From the NCBI GenBank assembly GCA_963848825.1, contig CAWKFA010000002.1:124001-188000 (forward strand): a stretch of DNA of 64,000 nucleotides, in the 5' to 3' direction. The position numbers and the translations under genes are program-made. Under the pieces are notes generated by a model. That model was not told where the DNA came from. It ran no database searches and saw only the letters and a program-made list of their open reading frames with translations. Below are positions 9,281-19,188 of the stretch, one piece after another. Numbering within the stretch: the stretch's first letter is position 1; the number at the start of each line of letters is the position of its first letter. This stretch comes from CAVVSQ01 sp963848825. Lineage in GTDB: Bacteria > Planctomycetota > Planctomycetia > Gemmatales > Gemmataceae.

Positions 9281-9353
9281 TGGGCGCTACTGGATTCGAA
9301 CCAGTGACTTCTACCGTGTGAGGATAGCACTCTAGCCGCTGAGTTAAGCGCCC
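9281..9353 (-). tRNA. tRNA-Val (CAC)
   Basis: The minus strand folds as a full cloverleaf: acceptor GGGCGCT/AGCGCCC, D-stem ACTC/GAGT, anticodon stem CTATC/GGTAG with loop CTCACAC (anticodon CAC, codon GUG), T-arm ACTGG-TTCGAAT-CCAGT, discriminator A. CCA is not encoded. Confidence 0.95.
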
Positions 9354-9449
9354 GGTGAAATGCAAATTGTATGCGGGAGGGCGGCAAGGGTCTACGCGGA
9401 GTTGTCCGCAAACGCGGGGCGGTGTTATGGCCCCGCGTATTCTTGTCAT

Positions 9450-9758
9450 TTACACCTGAGGCGGGGTGGACGGGGACGGCGTGTCTTCAAACTTGGGTGC
9501 GGTGGCGGCCACGCGTTGCGGCGGCCGAATGGCTTCGGGCTGCGCGGCGCTATAGTGGTTTTGCGCCATCGGCGATGAATGATTGCCGGTCACGTCCATA
9601 TCGTCTTCCAGCCCTTTCATGCCCTTTTTGAATTCCGTGATGCTTTTGCCCAGGTAACGACCGACATCCGGCAGACGTTTGCCGAATAGAATCACGCCAA
9701 TGACCGCGAGGACCACGATTTCCATCGGTCCCAGAAAGTTTGCGAATAGATTCGTCAT
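9450..9758 (-). CDS. tatA: Sec-independent translocase TatA/E
   Basis: 102 aa. One N-terminal membrane helix (MEIVVLAVIGVILFG) is followed by an amphipathic helix (KRLPDVGRYLGKSITEFKKG) and a disordered polar, proline-rich tail, as in TatA. It is part of the twin-arginine pathway that exports folded proteins; the two DUF1501 proteins in this window carry Tat-like signals and are likely cargo. AGAGAGGA precedes the ATG. TatA versus TatB is judged from the conserved FGKRLP. Confidence 0.9.
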   Translation of the reverse strand: MTNLFANFLGPMEIVVLAVIGVILFGKRLPDVGRYLGKSITEFKKGMKGLEDDMDVTGNHSSPMAQNHYSAAQPEAIRPPQRVAATAPKFEDTPSPSTPPQV

Positions 9759-9870
9759 GTTATCCTCTCTAGATGGTGAACGTAGGTGATTTTTCTTTTG
9801 CTTGACGCCGTAAATAAGTTCCGCCGCAACCTGGCTCAGGGCCGTTTTTTACGCATCGGCCACTTGCTTC

Positions 9871-9900
9871 AGTATAGCAACGAGTAAAGCTGCAAAACAA
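9871..9900 (-). promoter_or_regulatory. Candidate promoter of tatA
   Basis: On the minus strand TTGTTT (9900-9895), an 18-base spacer, and TATACT (9876-9871), about 110 bases upstream of the tatA start. It matches the sigma-70 consensus reasonably. The rest of 9759-10077 shows no other feature. Confidence 0.4.
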
Positions 9901-10077
9901 GGATAATTCGCGGCCGGGGCAGGCAGAATCTTGATGGCCGACCGCGCAGACTGCAGCGGGGCGTCGGTTGCCCCGCTGAATCTATTATAAGCGGACACGA
10001 GCGCCCGGCAAAAAACGGCGTGCCCCTGACGGCTTTTTAACGTCGGCGCGCTGTGTTCACTCCGCGAAGCGCAGGCG

Positions 10078-11889
10078 TCAGGCGGATTGAAATTGCGGCT
10101 GTGCCATGCTGGCGATCTGGGCCGGGCTCACGGGCGGCGGGACCATGTCCAGACGCGGGCGTGGTACTTCTTGCCTTTTGGTGATCGGGCCCTGCCACAG
10201 ACTTTTCAGCCAGGCGAAACCCTGGACGACGGATTTGGCGAGACCAACCATGCCATAGAATTGATAAAAAACCTTGTAATTCCACAGCGGATCTTGCCAG
10301 TGGGATATCGCCTTGACGAAGTTGAGCGGATTATAAAAGCTGGCGTAACCCAAATAGATATTCATCTGTTTACGCCAGGGTGCGGGATCTTCGGTGGCGA
10401 TGCAATGATTGCCGTCGAACTGGTAGTCTTCGACCTTGTGAGCGCCGGCCCGGTCGATGACCATGCCTTTTTCGAAGGGTTCTTCATACCCCTTGCTGCC
10501 AACGGACGGAGTGAGAATGGTCACCTGAACGCTCACAGAGCCGGCCTTGCGAAGGAAATTGACCTGATTCAGCAGGCCGTAGAGATTGCCACGGCTGGCC
10601 AGCGGCTGGCCATCGTGATGCATCATCATGGCCATCGGGCAAATGCCGATCTTGTTGAGGACCTCAAACAGCACGCGGGTCTTTTCGGGGGTTTGGCCTT
10701 TTTTTACCAGTTCCGCCGTCATGTCCTCGATGCCGAACCAGATCGCCCGTAAACCGCCCTCGCGGCATATGGGCAGCAAATCCTGATTTTTGTAGACATC
10801 GAACTCGGTGGCCTCGGTACCGAAGAACGCCACATCGCGGAAGGGTTTTTTGTTGATGGTGCCCTTGGCGAGGACGGTGAAGATCTCTTCGACGCTGTCA
10901 CGATTGTTGAAGAAATTATCATCGCTGCTGAGGAAGGCGTGAATGCCGGTAGTTTCCGCTAAATGCTGCATTTCATCGCGTAAACGCTCCGGGCTTTTAA
11001 CCCGGAAAGTAAACTGGTTGTAGGCGGGGATCGGGCAATAGGGGCAATGAAACTTGCAGCCATGCGTCGCCACGAGAGCAATCATGCCGGCGTGACGATG
11101 AATCATATCCAGCGACAATGCGCGCTGCGACAGGTGCCGGCGTGCGTGCGGCGGCTCGATCAGGCCCATGCTGGCGGTGGGACTCGGCAATTCGTCCAGG
11201 TTCTGAACAAGTCTCTGAATGCCGGTATCGATGAGACGCGTCAGCGGGGCGTTCTCGTCCCCCTCGCGGAAGACCAGGCCCGGAATATCATCCAAAAGTC
11301 CGGAACGCCGCAGCCGATGAAAGGTTTTGCGTAGGTTCTCGCCGCCGGCCCGATATTCCACCAGCCGTTCCAGCAATTCGAGCAGGACGAACTCTTCGCC
11401 CGTGCAAGCCACGTCGGCGCTGTACTTGCGCTCGGCGTCAAACCCAAAGAAATCCCAGGGCTCATAAATCGCCTTGGCGCCGCCCGCCAGGATGAGCGGA
11501 CGGTCATCACCAAGTTTATAGGCGTCCTTGATCATCTCATACGCGCTGGCGCTATGGATCTGCATGCTGGAAACGAGCAGCAGCTGCGGCACGGCACCAT
11601 CGATGCGGGCTTCATGTGCTTTAAAGTTCGGGTTCCACTGCCGAAGGACAATGCGCGTCTTGGTAAAGCCGGCCTCATGGAGAGCAGCGGCGACGGCACG
11701 CGGACCCGCCGTCAACAAACGCATATCGGCGAAGAGAAACGGCCCCAGCCTGGTGCGCCGGTCAAATGCATAACAAACGAGTGCCGAGATGTCCGCCGTC
11801 TTGGCCTTGGAACGCAGGCTACGTTCCAACTCGCCATAGCGCCCTGGCGGCGTATAGCGATCGTTTTTGGGACGGCTGGGAAGCTCCAT
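10078..11889 (-). CDS. Radical SAM protein with B12-binding-like N-terminus
   Basis: 603 aa. The N-terminal ~230 residues look like a cobalamin-binding fold (LLLVSSMQIHSASAYEMIKD, LILAGGAKAIYEPW). The radical SAM cluster motif CKFHCPYC (CxxxCxxC) lies near residue 285 in THGCKFHCPYCPIPAYN. Such proteins carry out methylation or other radical chemistry on membrane or secondary-metabolite substrates, or act in hopanoid/lipid pathways; the substrate cannot be told. GAAAGGG precedes the ATG. Single gene on its strand. Confidence 0.85.
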   Translation of the reverse strand: MELPSRPKNDRYTPPGRYGELERSLRSKAKTADISALVCYAFDRRTRLGPFLFADMRLLTAGPRAVAAALHEAGFTKTRIVLRQWNPNFKAHEARIDGAVPQLLLVSSMQIHSASAYEMIKDAYKLGDDRPLILAGGAKAIYEPWDFFGFDAERKYSADVACTGEEFVLLELLERLVEYRAGGENLRKTFHRLRRSGLLDDIPGLVFREGDENAPLTRLIDTGIQRLVQNLDELPSPTASMGLIEPPHARRHLSQRALSLDMIHRHAGMIALVATHGCKFHCPYCPIPAYNQFTFRVKSPERLRDEMQHLAETTGIHAFLSSDDNFFNNRDSVEEIFTVLAKGTINKKPFRDVAFFGTEATEFDVYKNQDLLPICREGGLRAIWFGIEDMTAELVKKGQTPEKTRVLFEVLNKIGICPMAMMMHHDGQPLASRGNLYGLLNQVNFLRKAGSVSVQVTILTPSVGSKGYEEPFEKGMVIDRAGAHKVEDYQFDGNHCIATEDPAPWRKQMNIYLGYASFYNPLNFVKAISHWQDPLWNYKVFYQFYGMVGLAKSVVQGFAWLKSLWQGPITKRQEVPRPRLDMVPPPVSPAQIASMAQPQFQSA

Positions 11890-12013
11890 GCGACTGCCCT
11901 TTCTTTGATTTTTTGGCGAAGAACCTGTGGTTTACGCTAGCAAACCAGGGGCCGTTTTCAAGGCACTCCGATCCCATTGTGGAAGCGAGCGCGCCTGAGT
12001 TTGGTGAACCGGG

Positions 12014-13072
12014 TCAGTGCTGTACCCTCAATTTCACGGTTACCGGAAAGTGATCGCTGTAGCCCCGTTCACCATGCTCCTTTTCACCGCCGAAGCGCCA
12101 GGGCCGATGATGCTTGTCGCCAGGCTTTGCCAGACTGCTGATCGTGGCGACGGTGGTGGGCTCACAGGTCCAGCCCGCGTTATCCAGGAGACCGGGCGAT
12201 ACGACGATGTGATCGAAAATAAGCCAGTGATGATAATAATGCGTGCCGTAGCCCCCGGTGGGGTCCTTGTCCGCCATTAGATCCAGTAGGCGGAGCTGTT
12301 GATTGCTCGACCGCACGCCTTTTATGTCGGCCGACGCATGCAAATGTTCGGTCACGCTCACGTCCGCGGGCGTATCGTTGAAATCGCCGCAAATCAGCAC
12401 GTCGGCCGCCGGATTGCTGTGATAAATGGCGTTGGCCGCGCCGTAGATCTTGTCGGCATAATCCTGCCGGGCCCGCTCCGTGCCCTCGCGCAGGCGCGAG
12501 GTCCAGTGCGAAGCCATCACCACGAGTTCGTGCCCATCGATCATGATGTGTCCCTCAATGATGCGCATACGGTTGCCGTGCGTCTTGGTTTTGTCCTTGA
12601 TGACGGGCAGCCGCGTGATGATGGCCGGCGCGATGTGCCGGCCCTGGGACACTTCCTTCATCAGCACGGTGTGATAATGCAGCGCTGGGTCGGCGATTTT
12701 CTGGTTGAGCGCATCCTGTAGAAGCTGGGCGGCGCGAACGCTTTCCACCTCGGCGATCGCCAGGATATCGGGCCCCTTGCCATAGTTGAGCTTGAGCAGC
12801 GCCCCGCTCAGCTTGGCGAGCTTTAGCTTGAGCATATCGGGGTTATCGGCGAACCAGGCGTCATATTCCTTGTCGCCCGGCCCCGTGCGGTTGTCGCGGT
12901 GGTCGTCAAAGAAGTTCTCCACGTTCCAGAAACAGAAGAGATACTCCCGGTTGATCGAAGCGGCCTGGGCCTGCGTCTGTTGCGGCGCCGAAGCGCCGCA
13001 GCCGCTGACCACCAAACAACTGCAGAAAAGGGCTGGCAAGAGAAAGAATAGAGGGCGACGGCCACGTTCCAT
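12014..13072 (-). CDS. Endonuclease/exonuclease/phosphatase-family lipoprotein
   Basis: About 352 aa. Start ATG at 13072 (GAAAGGATT upstream) gives a lipoprotein signal with lipobox VVSGCG. The mature part has EEP motifs in order: FCFWNVENFFDD, ILAIAEVES, VVMASHWTSR, LICGDFNDTPAD and SDHFPVTV. These residues (N, E, H, D/N, D/H) form the DNase I-like active site. It is presumably an extracytoplasmic nuclease or phosphodiesterase. The open frame upstream to 13141 is not used. Confidence 0.85.
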   Translation of the reverse strand: MERGRRPLFFLLPALFCSCLVVSGCGASAPQQTQAQAASINREYLFCFWNVENFFDDHRDNRTGPGDKEYDAWFADNPDMLKLKLAKLSGALLKLNYGKGPDILAIAEVESVRAAQLLQDALNQKIADPALHYHTVLMKEVSQGRHIAPAIITRLPVIKDKTKTHGNRMRIIEGHIMIDGHELVVMASHWTSRLREGTERARQDYADKIYGAANAIYHSNPAADVLICGDFNDTPADVSVTEHLHASADIKGVRSSNQQLRLLDLMADKDPTGGYGTHYYHHWLIFDHIVVSPGLLDNAGWTCEPTTVATISSLAKPGDKHHRPWRFGGEKEHGERGYSDHFPVTVKLRVQH

Positions 13073-13262
13073 GGTGAATCCTTTCGCGGTCAGAGGAAGG
13101 TACGGCGCTCGGATCATAACGGAATGCGGCCAAATGAGCAATCAAACCTGGATTGGTGAAAATGGGAGAGAATGGTATATTCCTCCCGAATGCTGGGGCC
13201 TGTTTCGGGACGGGCGCCATTCCACCGAGAAGGGATCATCCTATAGCCAGGGCGGGCGGATC

Positions 13263-13742
13263 ATGAAAGATCTCGGACGATTGCTATGGCTGGCGCTTGG
13301 GCTGCTTCTGGGCGTCGCGGGCGCCTGGATGTTTTTCCTGTCATCACGTCCCGCCGAAGCCGCCAACGATCGCTTCGAGGATTATATTTTGTCCACCGGG
13401 CCGGTAGCGGTGCAGGTCCGCGCCGATACCGATGGCGTCTGGCTCCTCGATTACCGTTCGGGCAAGCTTTTGGGCACGGTAATTGATCGCACCATCGGCA
13501 AGATCATTAGTTGGGCAGAGGTCGATTTGACGACGGAATTTGGCCTCCAGCCCAAGCAAAGCGTACACTTCATGATGACCACGGGCACCATCACGCGCGG
13601 CCAGGCGGCTGTTTACCTGGCGGAAACGACGACCGGTAAGATTGGTGTCTATACGATGGGCCCACGTCCGGACGGTCGGCCGGGCATAGCCATACGGCGG
13701 CACGATTTGACGCTATTTCGGCAGCCGGCAGGCGAACGGTGA
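13263..13742 (+). CDS. Membrane-anchored hypothetical protein
   Basis: 159 aa. One N-terminal membrane segment (LLWLALGLLLGVAGAWMFFL) is followed by a small beta-rich domain (VAVQVRADTDGVWLLDYRSG, LLGTVIDRTIGKI). Downstream text such as VYLAETTTGKIGVYTMGP suggests a one-domain beta fold. The open frame begins at 12786 but the first 159 codons lie antisense to the EEP gene. Planctomycetes encode many similar proteins of unknown role. Confidence 0.65.
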   Translation: MKDLGRLLWLALGLLLGVAGAWMFFLSSRPAEAANDRFEDYILSTGPVAVQVRADTDGVWLLDYRSGKLLGTVIDRTIGKIISWAEVDLTTEFGLQPKQSVHFMMTTGTITRGQAAVYLAETTTGKIGVYTMGPRPDGRPGIAIRRHDLTLFRQPAGER

Positions 13743-13811
13743 CGCTTGCCCGCGTGATTTTTTCACGCGCCCCTATTCCCGGCCCCAAGGGTTATGGTAA
13801 AACGAATAGTT

Positions 13812-14762
13812 ATGGGGATTTACGACCGCGAATACTACCGGAACGAGGGGCCCCGGTACCTGGATGCCTTTATCCCGAGCGGGCGGGTATGCAAATGGCT
13901 TATCGGCCTGAACATCCTGTTCTACATCCTCCAACTCATCACCAAGCCCACGTTCCTGACTTTCGCCATGTCCAGGACGTCGAGCAATTCCATCAGGTGC
14001 TTCAAGAACGCGGTTCCCCGTGACCGACTGGCTGCAGATGGACACCGACCTGGTGTTGCACGGCCAAATCTGGCGGCTGCTCACCTATGCCTTCCTTCAT
14101 TCGCCAAGCTCATGGCACGCACATATTCTTCAATATGTTGTGCTTGTGGATGTTCGGCAGTGAAATCGAGCAGCTGTACGGCTCCAAGGAGTTTGCCGCT
14201 TTTTATCTCGTTGCCGCGGTTATGGGGGGCCTGGCATTTGAGGGACAGGCATTGTTCAAGATCACGCCACGCCAATGCTGGGGGCGTCGGGTGCCGTGAC
14301 CGCCATTATCGTGATCTATGCCTTGCATTACCCTCATCGAACAATTCTCCTGTTTTTCTTCCTGCCGGTACCGATCTGGTTGCTTGTGATATTTCAGGTC
14401 AGCCAGGATGCTTTCCATCTGCTGGGCAAAACCGATAAGGGGTCGCGGTCTCCGCCCACCTCGGTGGCGCCGCGTTCGCCGCCCTGTATTTTTACTTCCA
14501 CTGGCATATCACGTCGCTGTGGCCCGATATCAAGGCCTGGCGGCGCAGGCGCTCCAGGCCCAAGCTGCGCGTCTATCATCCGGAGGAAGAAGCAGCCGTG
14601 CCGGTCGCCGCGGCTGCCCGCAGCGACGTGGACGAGCACCTCGACGCCAAGCTGGATGCCGTATTGGAAAAACTGAGCCGGCATGGACGCGAAAGCCTGA
14701 CGGACCCGGAACGCGAGATTCTGCAAAGGGCCAGTGAGATCTACAAAAAGAAACGCACCTGA
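13812..14762 (+). CDS. Rhomboid-family intramembrane serine protease, multiply frameshifted
   Basis: The pieces are co-linear in three frames: MGIYDREYYRNEGPRYLDAF and a first helix; FRHVQDVEQFHQVLQERGSP; TDWLQMDTDLVLHGQIWRLL; IFFNMLCLWMFGSEIEQLYG; then GASGAVTAIIVIYA with the catalytic Ser, and a C-terminal cytoplasmic tail ending YKKKRT at 14762. At least four single-base shifts lie near 13968, 14022, 14275 and 14445. Family organisation is otherwise complete at about 315 aa, with the DHLDAKLDAVLEKL-type tail common in planctomycete rhomboids. Errors in the assembly are likelier than decay. Confidence 0.75.
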
Positions 14763-14851
14763 GTGTGCCCGACTGCGGCTTGTGCGGACCAAAAGCCCAC
14801 TACTTCATGATGTGACCTACAAGAGTCCACGCCAGAAAAGGATAAGCTCCC

Positions 14852-15076
14852 ATGCCACTTTTTGAATATGCCTGCCGGAAATGCGATCACAACTTCGAGG
14901 CCCTCGTCTTCGATGGCGACAAGGTGGAATGCCCGGAGTGTCACGGCACCAGGCTGGAAAAGCTGATAAGCGTTCCCGCCAAACCGCAAAACGGACTGAG
15001 TTCATTTCCCAGCGCCTGCGGCGACCCCAGCCTGCCCCCCTGCGGAGCAACCGGCTGCCGCCGCACGGGGCGTTAA
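14852..15076 (+). CDS. FmdB-type zinc-ribbon protein
   Basis: 74 aa. MPLFEYACRKCDHNFEALV with CxxC at residues 8-11 and CPECHG at 30-34 forms the FmdB/CxxC zinc ribbon. The C-terminus carries extra cysteines (ACGDP, PPCGATGC). Function is uncertain; these small proteins are regarded as regulators. The gene ends 46 bases before the hairpin repeat that holds the IS4-like element. Confidence 0.8.
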   Translation: MPLFEYACRKCDHNFEALVFDGDKVECPECHGTRLEKLISVPAKPQNGLSSFPSACGDPSLPPCGATGCRRTGR

Positions 15077-15122
15077 GGCAGTCATTTTCAGCAAACACCC
15101 GGTCATTGCCGTGGCGGCTTAG

Positions 15123-15196
15123 CAGCCCGTTGAAAAAGGGGTCAGACCCCCTGAAGCGAACAGAGTTTTCAACGTTTTTGCAGGGTACCGAAGGGG
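15123..15196. repeat. Hairpin repeat, copy 3, left part (split by the IS)
   Basis: Starts cagcccgttgaaaaagggg, core ggggtcagacccc, then the long-form centre (ctgaagcgaacagag...). It breaks off at taccgaagggg, the 11-base target duplication (15186-15196). The right part continues at 16659. Confidence 0.85.
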
Positions 15197-16658
15197 CAGG
15201 GCTTCCAAGGTGTCAGCTGGGGGGCTTTCGGCGTTGTTCTATGAGCCTTTGCGTCGAAACATGTCCGCCGTTTTTGTACCGGTCCTTGGGAGTTGGCGGA
15301 TTCTTCGGCCCGCGATGGGCTTTGCGGTAGCGCTTCGGGACGACTTTTGATGCGATCTCGCACAGCAAGCCTGCCAACTCCTTGGCGCTGAGGCTTTGGA
15401 ATCTCACCCACTTCGATGGCGGCAATGCTACCATCATCCCGACGTACGTCTCGCGCACCTCGGTGGCGATGTAGTAACGCGACAGATTCTCCACGATCTC
15501 GGGTCCATGAACCTGACGCACCGAGGCTCGGATCAAAGCCATCGCGTTGGAAGCTACCAATGCCAAGCAGAACGCGAACAACGCCGCCTTCGGATAACCC
15601 AGGGTGTTGGGCTCGCCGTTGAGGGTCTGTGCCAGTTCGTAGAAACGTCCCTCGATGGTCCATCGCTTGCGGTACAGTTCGGCAATCTGCATGGCCGTCG
15701 CTTCTTTCTTCTGCAGGTTGCTCAGAATATGTATCTCGGTATCGCCATCGCGCGTCGGCTCATCCAAGACCAGCGTGATCCGCCGCACCGTCTTCGTTTT
15801 GTTCTCGTAACTCAGTTCCAACTCTTGCTCGTACACCCGGCCCGTGTTGGTTCGGCCGCGAAATTTTCGGGTTTTGAGCGGCTTGCCGACTAAAGTACCG
15901 TGCTGGCGCATGACGAAACAGGCAGGAGCCTTATCGATCCCGAAGAGGAATTTCAGCGTGCAAAAATTGCTATCGGCGATCCACAAGTCTTGCGCTTTGA
16001 CGCTCTGCAGCACGTCATCGAGCAAGACGCGTTCGTTGTCGTAGGCATCCGGATTGAGAAACACATCGGTCACCAGGTCTTGCTGTTGGTCGTAGACCGC
16101 GAGCACGCGTCCTGGCAAGCCAGCCGCCCATGTCTGACGCAATTCCTTGACGCGACGCTGGGTCTTCGAAAGTAAGTTCCCGTCGAGAACGCGGATGCGA
16201 AACCCCGGTAACCAGGACGGCAACCTCGCCTGCATGGCATCGATCACAACCCCCACTTGAACTGCCGAGTCGGCGACCAGAGCGCTGGAAATGCCCGGTT
16301 CCATGCATTGCAGCTTGTCGTAGATCGCTTGATCGGTGACGGACAATTTCTCTTCGCGTTTGCGATAGGCTTTATGCACGCTCGGATCAACGCGCAACAC
16401 CACCGACATCATTAATTCCATGACTTGCGAAAAGAGCAACTCCTTCTCATACTGCCGTTGAGCCGACTTCCTGAACAGAACGTCCAGACGCTTGGGCAGG
16501 AACAAACGCTCCAGAGTTATCCGCGTCATCACACAAAACGGCGCCTGCTCCATGAAGGGGACGATTCCAGCTGGCATCATGCCTTTCCCTCTCAGGTGTC
16601 ATTCATAACAACTGCTTCAATAATAATTTACGAAGCAGCTGACACCTTGGAAGCCCTG
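15197..16658 (-). mobile_element. IS4-like insertion sequence, 1462 bp
   Basis: Perfect 23-base terminal inverted repeats (left from cagggcttccaaggtgtc at 15197-15219; right at 16636-16658) flanked by 11-base direct repeats taccgaagggg (15186-15196 and 16659-16669). One transposase gene fills the element. An 11-base duplication fits the IS4 group. Removing the element and one duplication rebuilds a complete hairpin repeat, so the element is intact and the insertion is recent. Confidence 0.93.
15213..16580 (-). CDS. IS4-family DDE transposase
   Basis: 455 aa. RNase H-like DDE order: VLDGNLLSKTQRRV near 145 (first Asp), LWIADSNFCTLKFL near 215 (second Asp), and YRKRWTIEGRFYELAQTL near 310 (YREK-type motif with Glu). 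The stop is within 20 bases of the left inverted repeat. Apparently intact, unlike many host genes here. Confidence 0.9.
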   Translation of the reverse strand: MMPAGIVPFMEQAPFCVMTRITLERLFLPKRLDVLFRKSAQRQYEKELLFSQVMELMMSVVLRVDPSVHKAYRKREEKLSVTDQAIYDKLQCMEPGISSALVADSAVQVGVVIDAMQARLPSWLPGFRIRVLDGNLLSKTQRRVKELRQTWAAGLPGRVLAVYDQQQDLVTDVFLNPDAYDNERVLLDDVLQSVKAQDLWIADSNFCTLKFLFGIDKAPACFVMRQHGTLVGKPLKTRKFRGRTNTGRVYEQELELSYENKTKTVRRITLVLDEPTRDGDTEIHILSNLQKKEATAMQIAELYRKRWTIEGRFYELAQTLNGEPNTLGYPKAALFAFCLALVASNAMALIRASVRQVHGPEIVENLSRYYIATEVRETYVGMMVALPPSKWVRFQSLSAKELAGLLCEIASKVVPKRYRKAHRGPKNPPTPKDRYKNGGHVSTQRLIEQRRKPPS

Positions 16659-16693
16659 TACCGAAGGGGTCTGACCCCTTTTTCAACGGGCTG
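16659..16693. repeat. Hairpin repeat, copy 3, right part
   Basis: taccgaagggg (target duplication) followed by tctgacccctttttcaacgggctg. Together with 15123-15185 it restores a full-length repeat. The TAA stop of mutS (16694-16696) is at its edge. Confidence 0.85.
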
Positions 16694-19188
16694 TTAGTCC
16701 TCTTTCGCCTCGCCGAAGAGCAAGGGCTGGATCTCCGGCAGAATCGACGAACGGCGACGTTTTCGCGCCGGCGTGGGTATTTCCTGATCGAGATGGTGCG
16801 ATTCAAGCTGCGCGAGCACGACATTCGCCCGGCGCAGCACATCGACCGGGATGCCCGCCAGGCGCGCGACGTGGATGCCGTAGCTCTTGTCGGCGCTGCC
16901 CGCCGCGATCTTGTGCAGAAAAACAATGTCCTCCTGCCATTCGCGGACCAGCACGTTGTAGTTGCGCAAGTTCGGCAAGGTCTGGTCGAGCTGCGCCAGC
17001 TCATGATAGTGGGTCGCGAACAGCGACCGGCAGGCGACCTGGTGGTGCAAAAACTCGGTGATCGCCCAGGCCAGCGACACACCGTCATAGGTGCTGGTGC
17101 CCCTGCCGATCTCGTCGAGGATCACCAGACTTCGCGCGGTGGCATTGTTAAGAATGTTGGCTGCCTCGGTCATCTCAACCATGAACGTGCTTTGGCCACG
17201 GCTCAATTCATCGCTGGCGCCGACGCGCGTGAAGATGCGATCCGTCAGCCCGACGCGCGCCGCCCCGGCCGGCAGGAAGCTGCCCATTTGCGCCATGATC
17301 GTGAGCAGGGCGACCTGGCGAATGAAGGTGCTCTTGCCGGACATGTTCGGTCCCGTGATGAGCCAGAACATACCCTCCTCCGGGCCAAGCGCCACGTCGT
17401 TGGGGACGAACGTGCCCGGCGGCAGCGACTGTTCCAGGACCGGATGCCGACCCTCCTTGATGGCCAGTATCGGTTCCTCCGCGATGGCCGGGCGCACGTA
17501 TTGACGAGAAACAGCGAGTTCAGCCAGACCGATGAGCACGTCGAGATTGGCCAGCACTTCCCCCGTCTGCAAGAGCCGCGCTGTTTGGCCCGCCACCAGG
17601 TCGCGCAGCTCCAAGAACAACTCGTACTCCCGTTTCTGACTCTTCTCTTCGGCGGTCAGGACTTTTTCCTCATACTCCTTGAGTTCCGGCGTGATATAGC
17701 GCTCGGCATTTTTGAGCGTTTGTTTGCGCTGGTAATTCACCGGAATTTTCTGGGCGTGCGTGTGGGTGATTTCGAGGTAGTAGCCAAATACCTTGTTGAA
17801 ACCGACCTTCAGCGAGTTGATGCCGGTGCGGGCGATTTCGTCGGCCTGAAAACGGGCGATCCACTCCTTGCCGCCACTCGCCGTCTGCGCAGGTCATCGA
17901 GTTCGGCATTATAGCCGGCACGGACCAGGCCCCCTTCACGCGGGCTGAGCGGCGGCTCATCCACCAGCGCCGTGTCGAGGGCCGTGCGCAGCTCGGGGCA
18001 TAATTCAAGCCTGCCCTCCAGTTCGGTGAGCAAGGCGGCGCGGCGCGCGGTCACCTTCGCCTTGACCCGCGGCAGTAGCCGCAGTGTGCCTGCGATGGCG
18101 CCCAGATCGCGCGGCGAGGCACGGCCGGTACTGACGCGCGACGTGAGCCGCGGCAAATCGTGGACCTCCGCCAGCGCTTGCCGCAGGTCGGCGCGCAAGG
18201 CGTGATCGGCCATGAGTTCGGCAACCGCATCCAGTCGGCCCTCGATGGCCGCGCGTTCCGCCAGCGGGCTCAGCAGCCAATCTTGCAGGAGACGCGCACC
18301 CATCGTGGTGACGGTGCGATCGATGGCCGCCAGGAGCGAGCCCTGGCGGCCCCCTTCGCGGAGCGTGCGCGTCAATTCCAGACAGCGGCGCGTGACCTCA
18401 TCGAGCTGCAGAAACTTGGTACTTGCATAAGGCTGGAGACGCCGCACATGGCCAAGCTCCGCCTTGAGCATTTCCTGCGCATAGAGAAGCAAGGCGCCGG
18501 CCGCGCACAAACAAATCTGCTCTTCCTCGAAGCCGAAACCTCCCATGGCCAGCACGCCGAAATGTTTGTGCAAGGCGGCGTGCGCCGCGACGGGCTCGAA
18601 GGTCCAGTCGGGCCTGCTCGTCAAGGCCGGCCGCGGCGACAAACGCCCCATCATCTCGCCCAGGAGGACCAGGTCCCCTTCCGCGCACAAGCATTCGGCG
18701 GGGGCAAGGCGTGCCAGCTCATCCGCCAGGCGGCCGCAGGGTACATCGGCCGCGAACAACTGCCCGGTCGACAGCTCCAGCCACGCCACACCGCCGGGCG
18801 ACCGCGCCTGCCCGGGGACAACCGCCACGAGGTAATTACTTTGTCGGGGGTCGAGCAAATCATCTTCGGTGATGGTGCCCGGCGTCACCACGCGCGTCAC
18901 TTCCCGGCGCACCAGGCCTTTCGCCTCCGATGCCTCCTCGACCTGGTCGCAGATGGCGACCCGGTGCCCCGAGCGCAACAGCTTGTGCAAGTAGTTTTCG
19001 AGTTGATGGTGCGGGAAGCCCGCCATCGGCATGCTCTTGTCCCGACTCGTCAACGTCAGGCCCAGGACCTTGGCGCCAACTTCGGCATCGCTGTCGAAAA
19101 GCTCGTAGAAATCCCCCATGCGAAAAAAAAGAAGCATGCCGGGATGGCGTTCCTTGGCCTCCCGGTATTGCTGCATCATGGGAGTCAT
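16694..19188 (-). CDS. mutS: DNA mismatch repair protein MutS, frameshifted
   Basis: About 830 aa over two frames. N-terminal mismatch-binding domain: MTPMMQQYREAKERHPGMLL then FFRMGDFYELF (the Phe-x-Glu region). C-terminal ATPase: Walker A ITGPNMSGKSTFIRQ, Walker B SLVILDEIGRGTSTYDG and THYHELAQL. The frame is lost near 17870 (after AELDDLRR); the other frame continues SGGKEWIARFQADEIARTG and GYYLEITHTHAQKIPVNYQR. Length and motifs are otherwise complete, so this is probably an assembly error. The start overlaps the upstream HATPase gene by 4 bases, and the stop comes from the repeat. Confidence 0.92.

Noticed and set aside
10087..10752. 221-codon plus frame antisense to the radical SAM gene
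   Set aside because: Shadow of a gene with a clear CxxxCxxC motif.
12786..13262. N-terminal extension of the gene at 13263
   Set aside because: Antisense to the EEP gene; the signal/membrane helix begins at 13263.
16793..17914. 373-codon plus-strand frame antisense to mutS
   Set aside because: It lies wholly opposite mutS, whose motifs are unmistakable; the translation has no family features.
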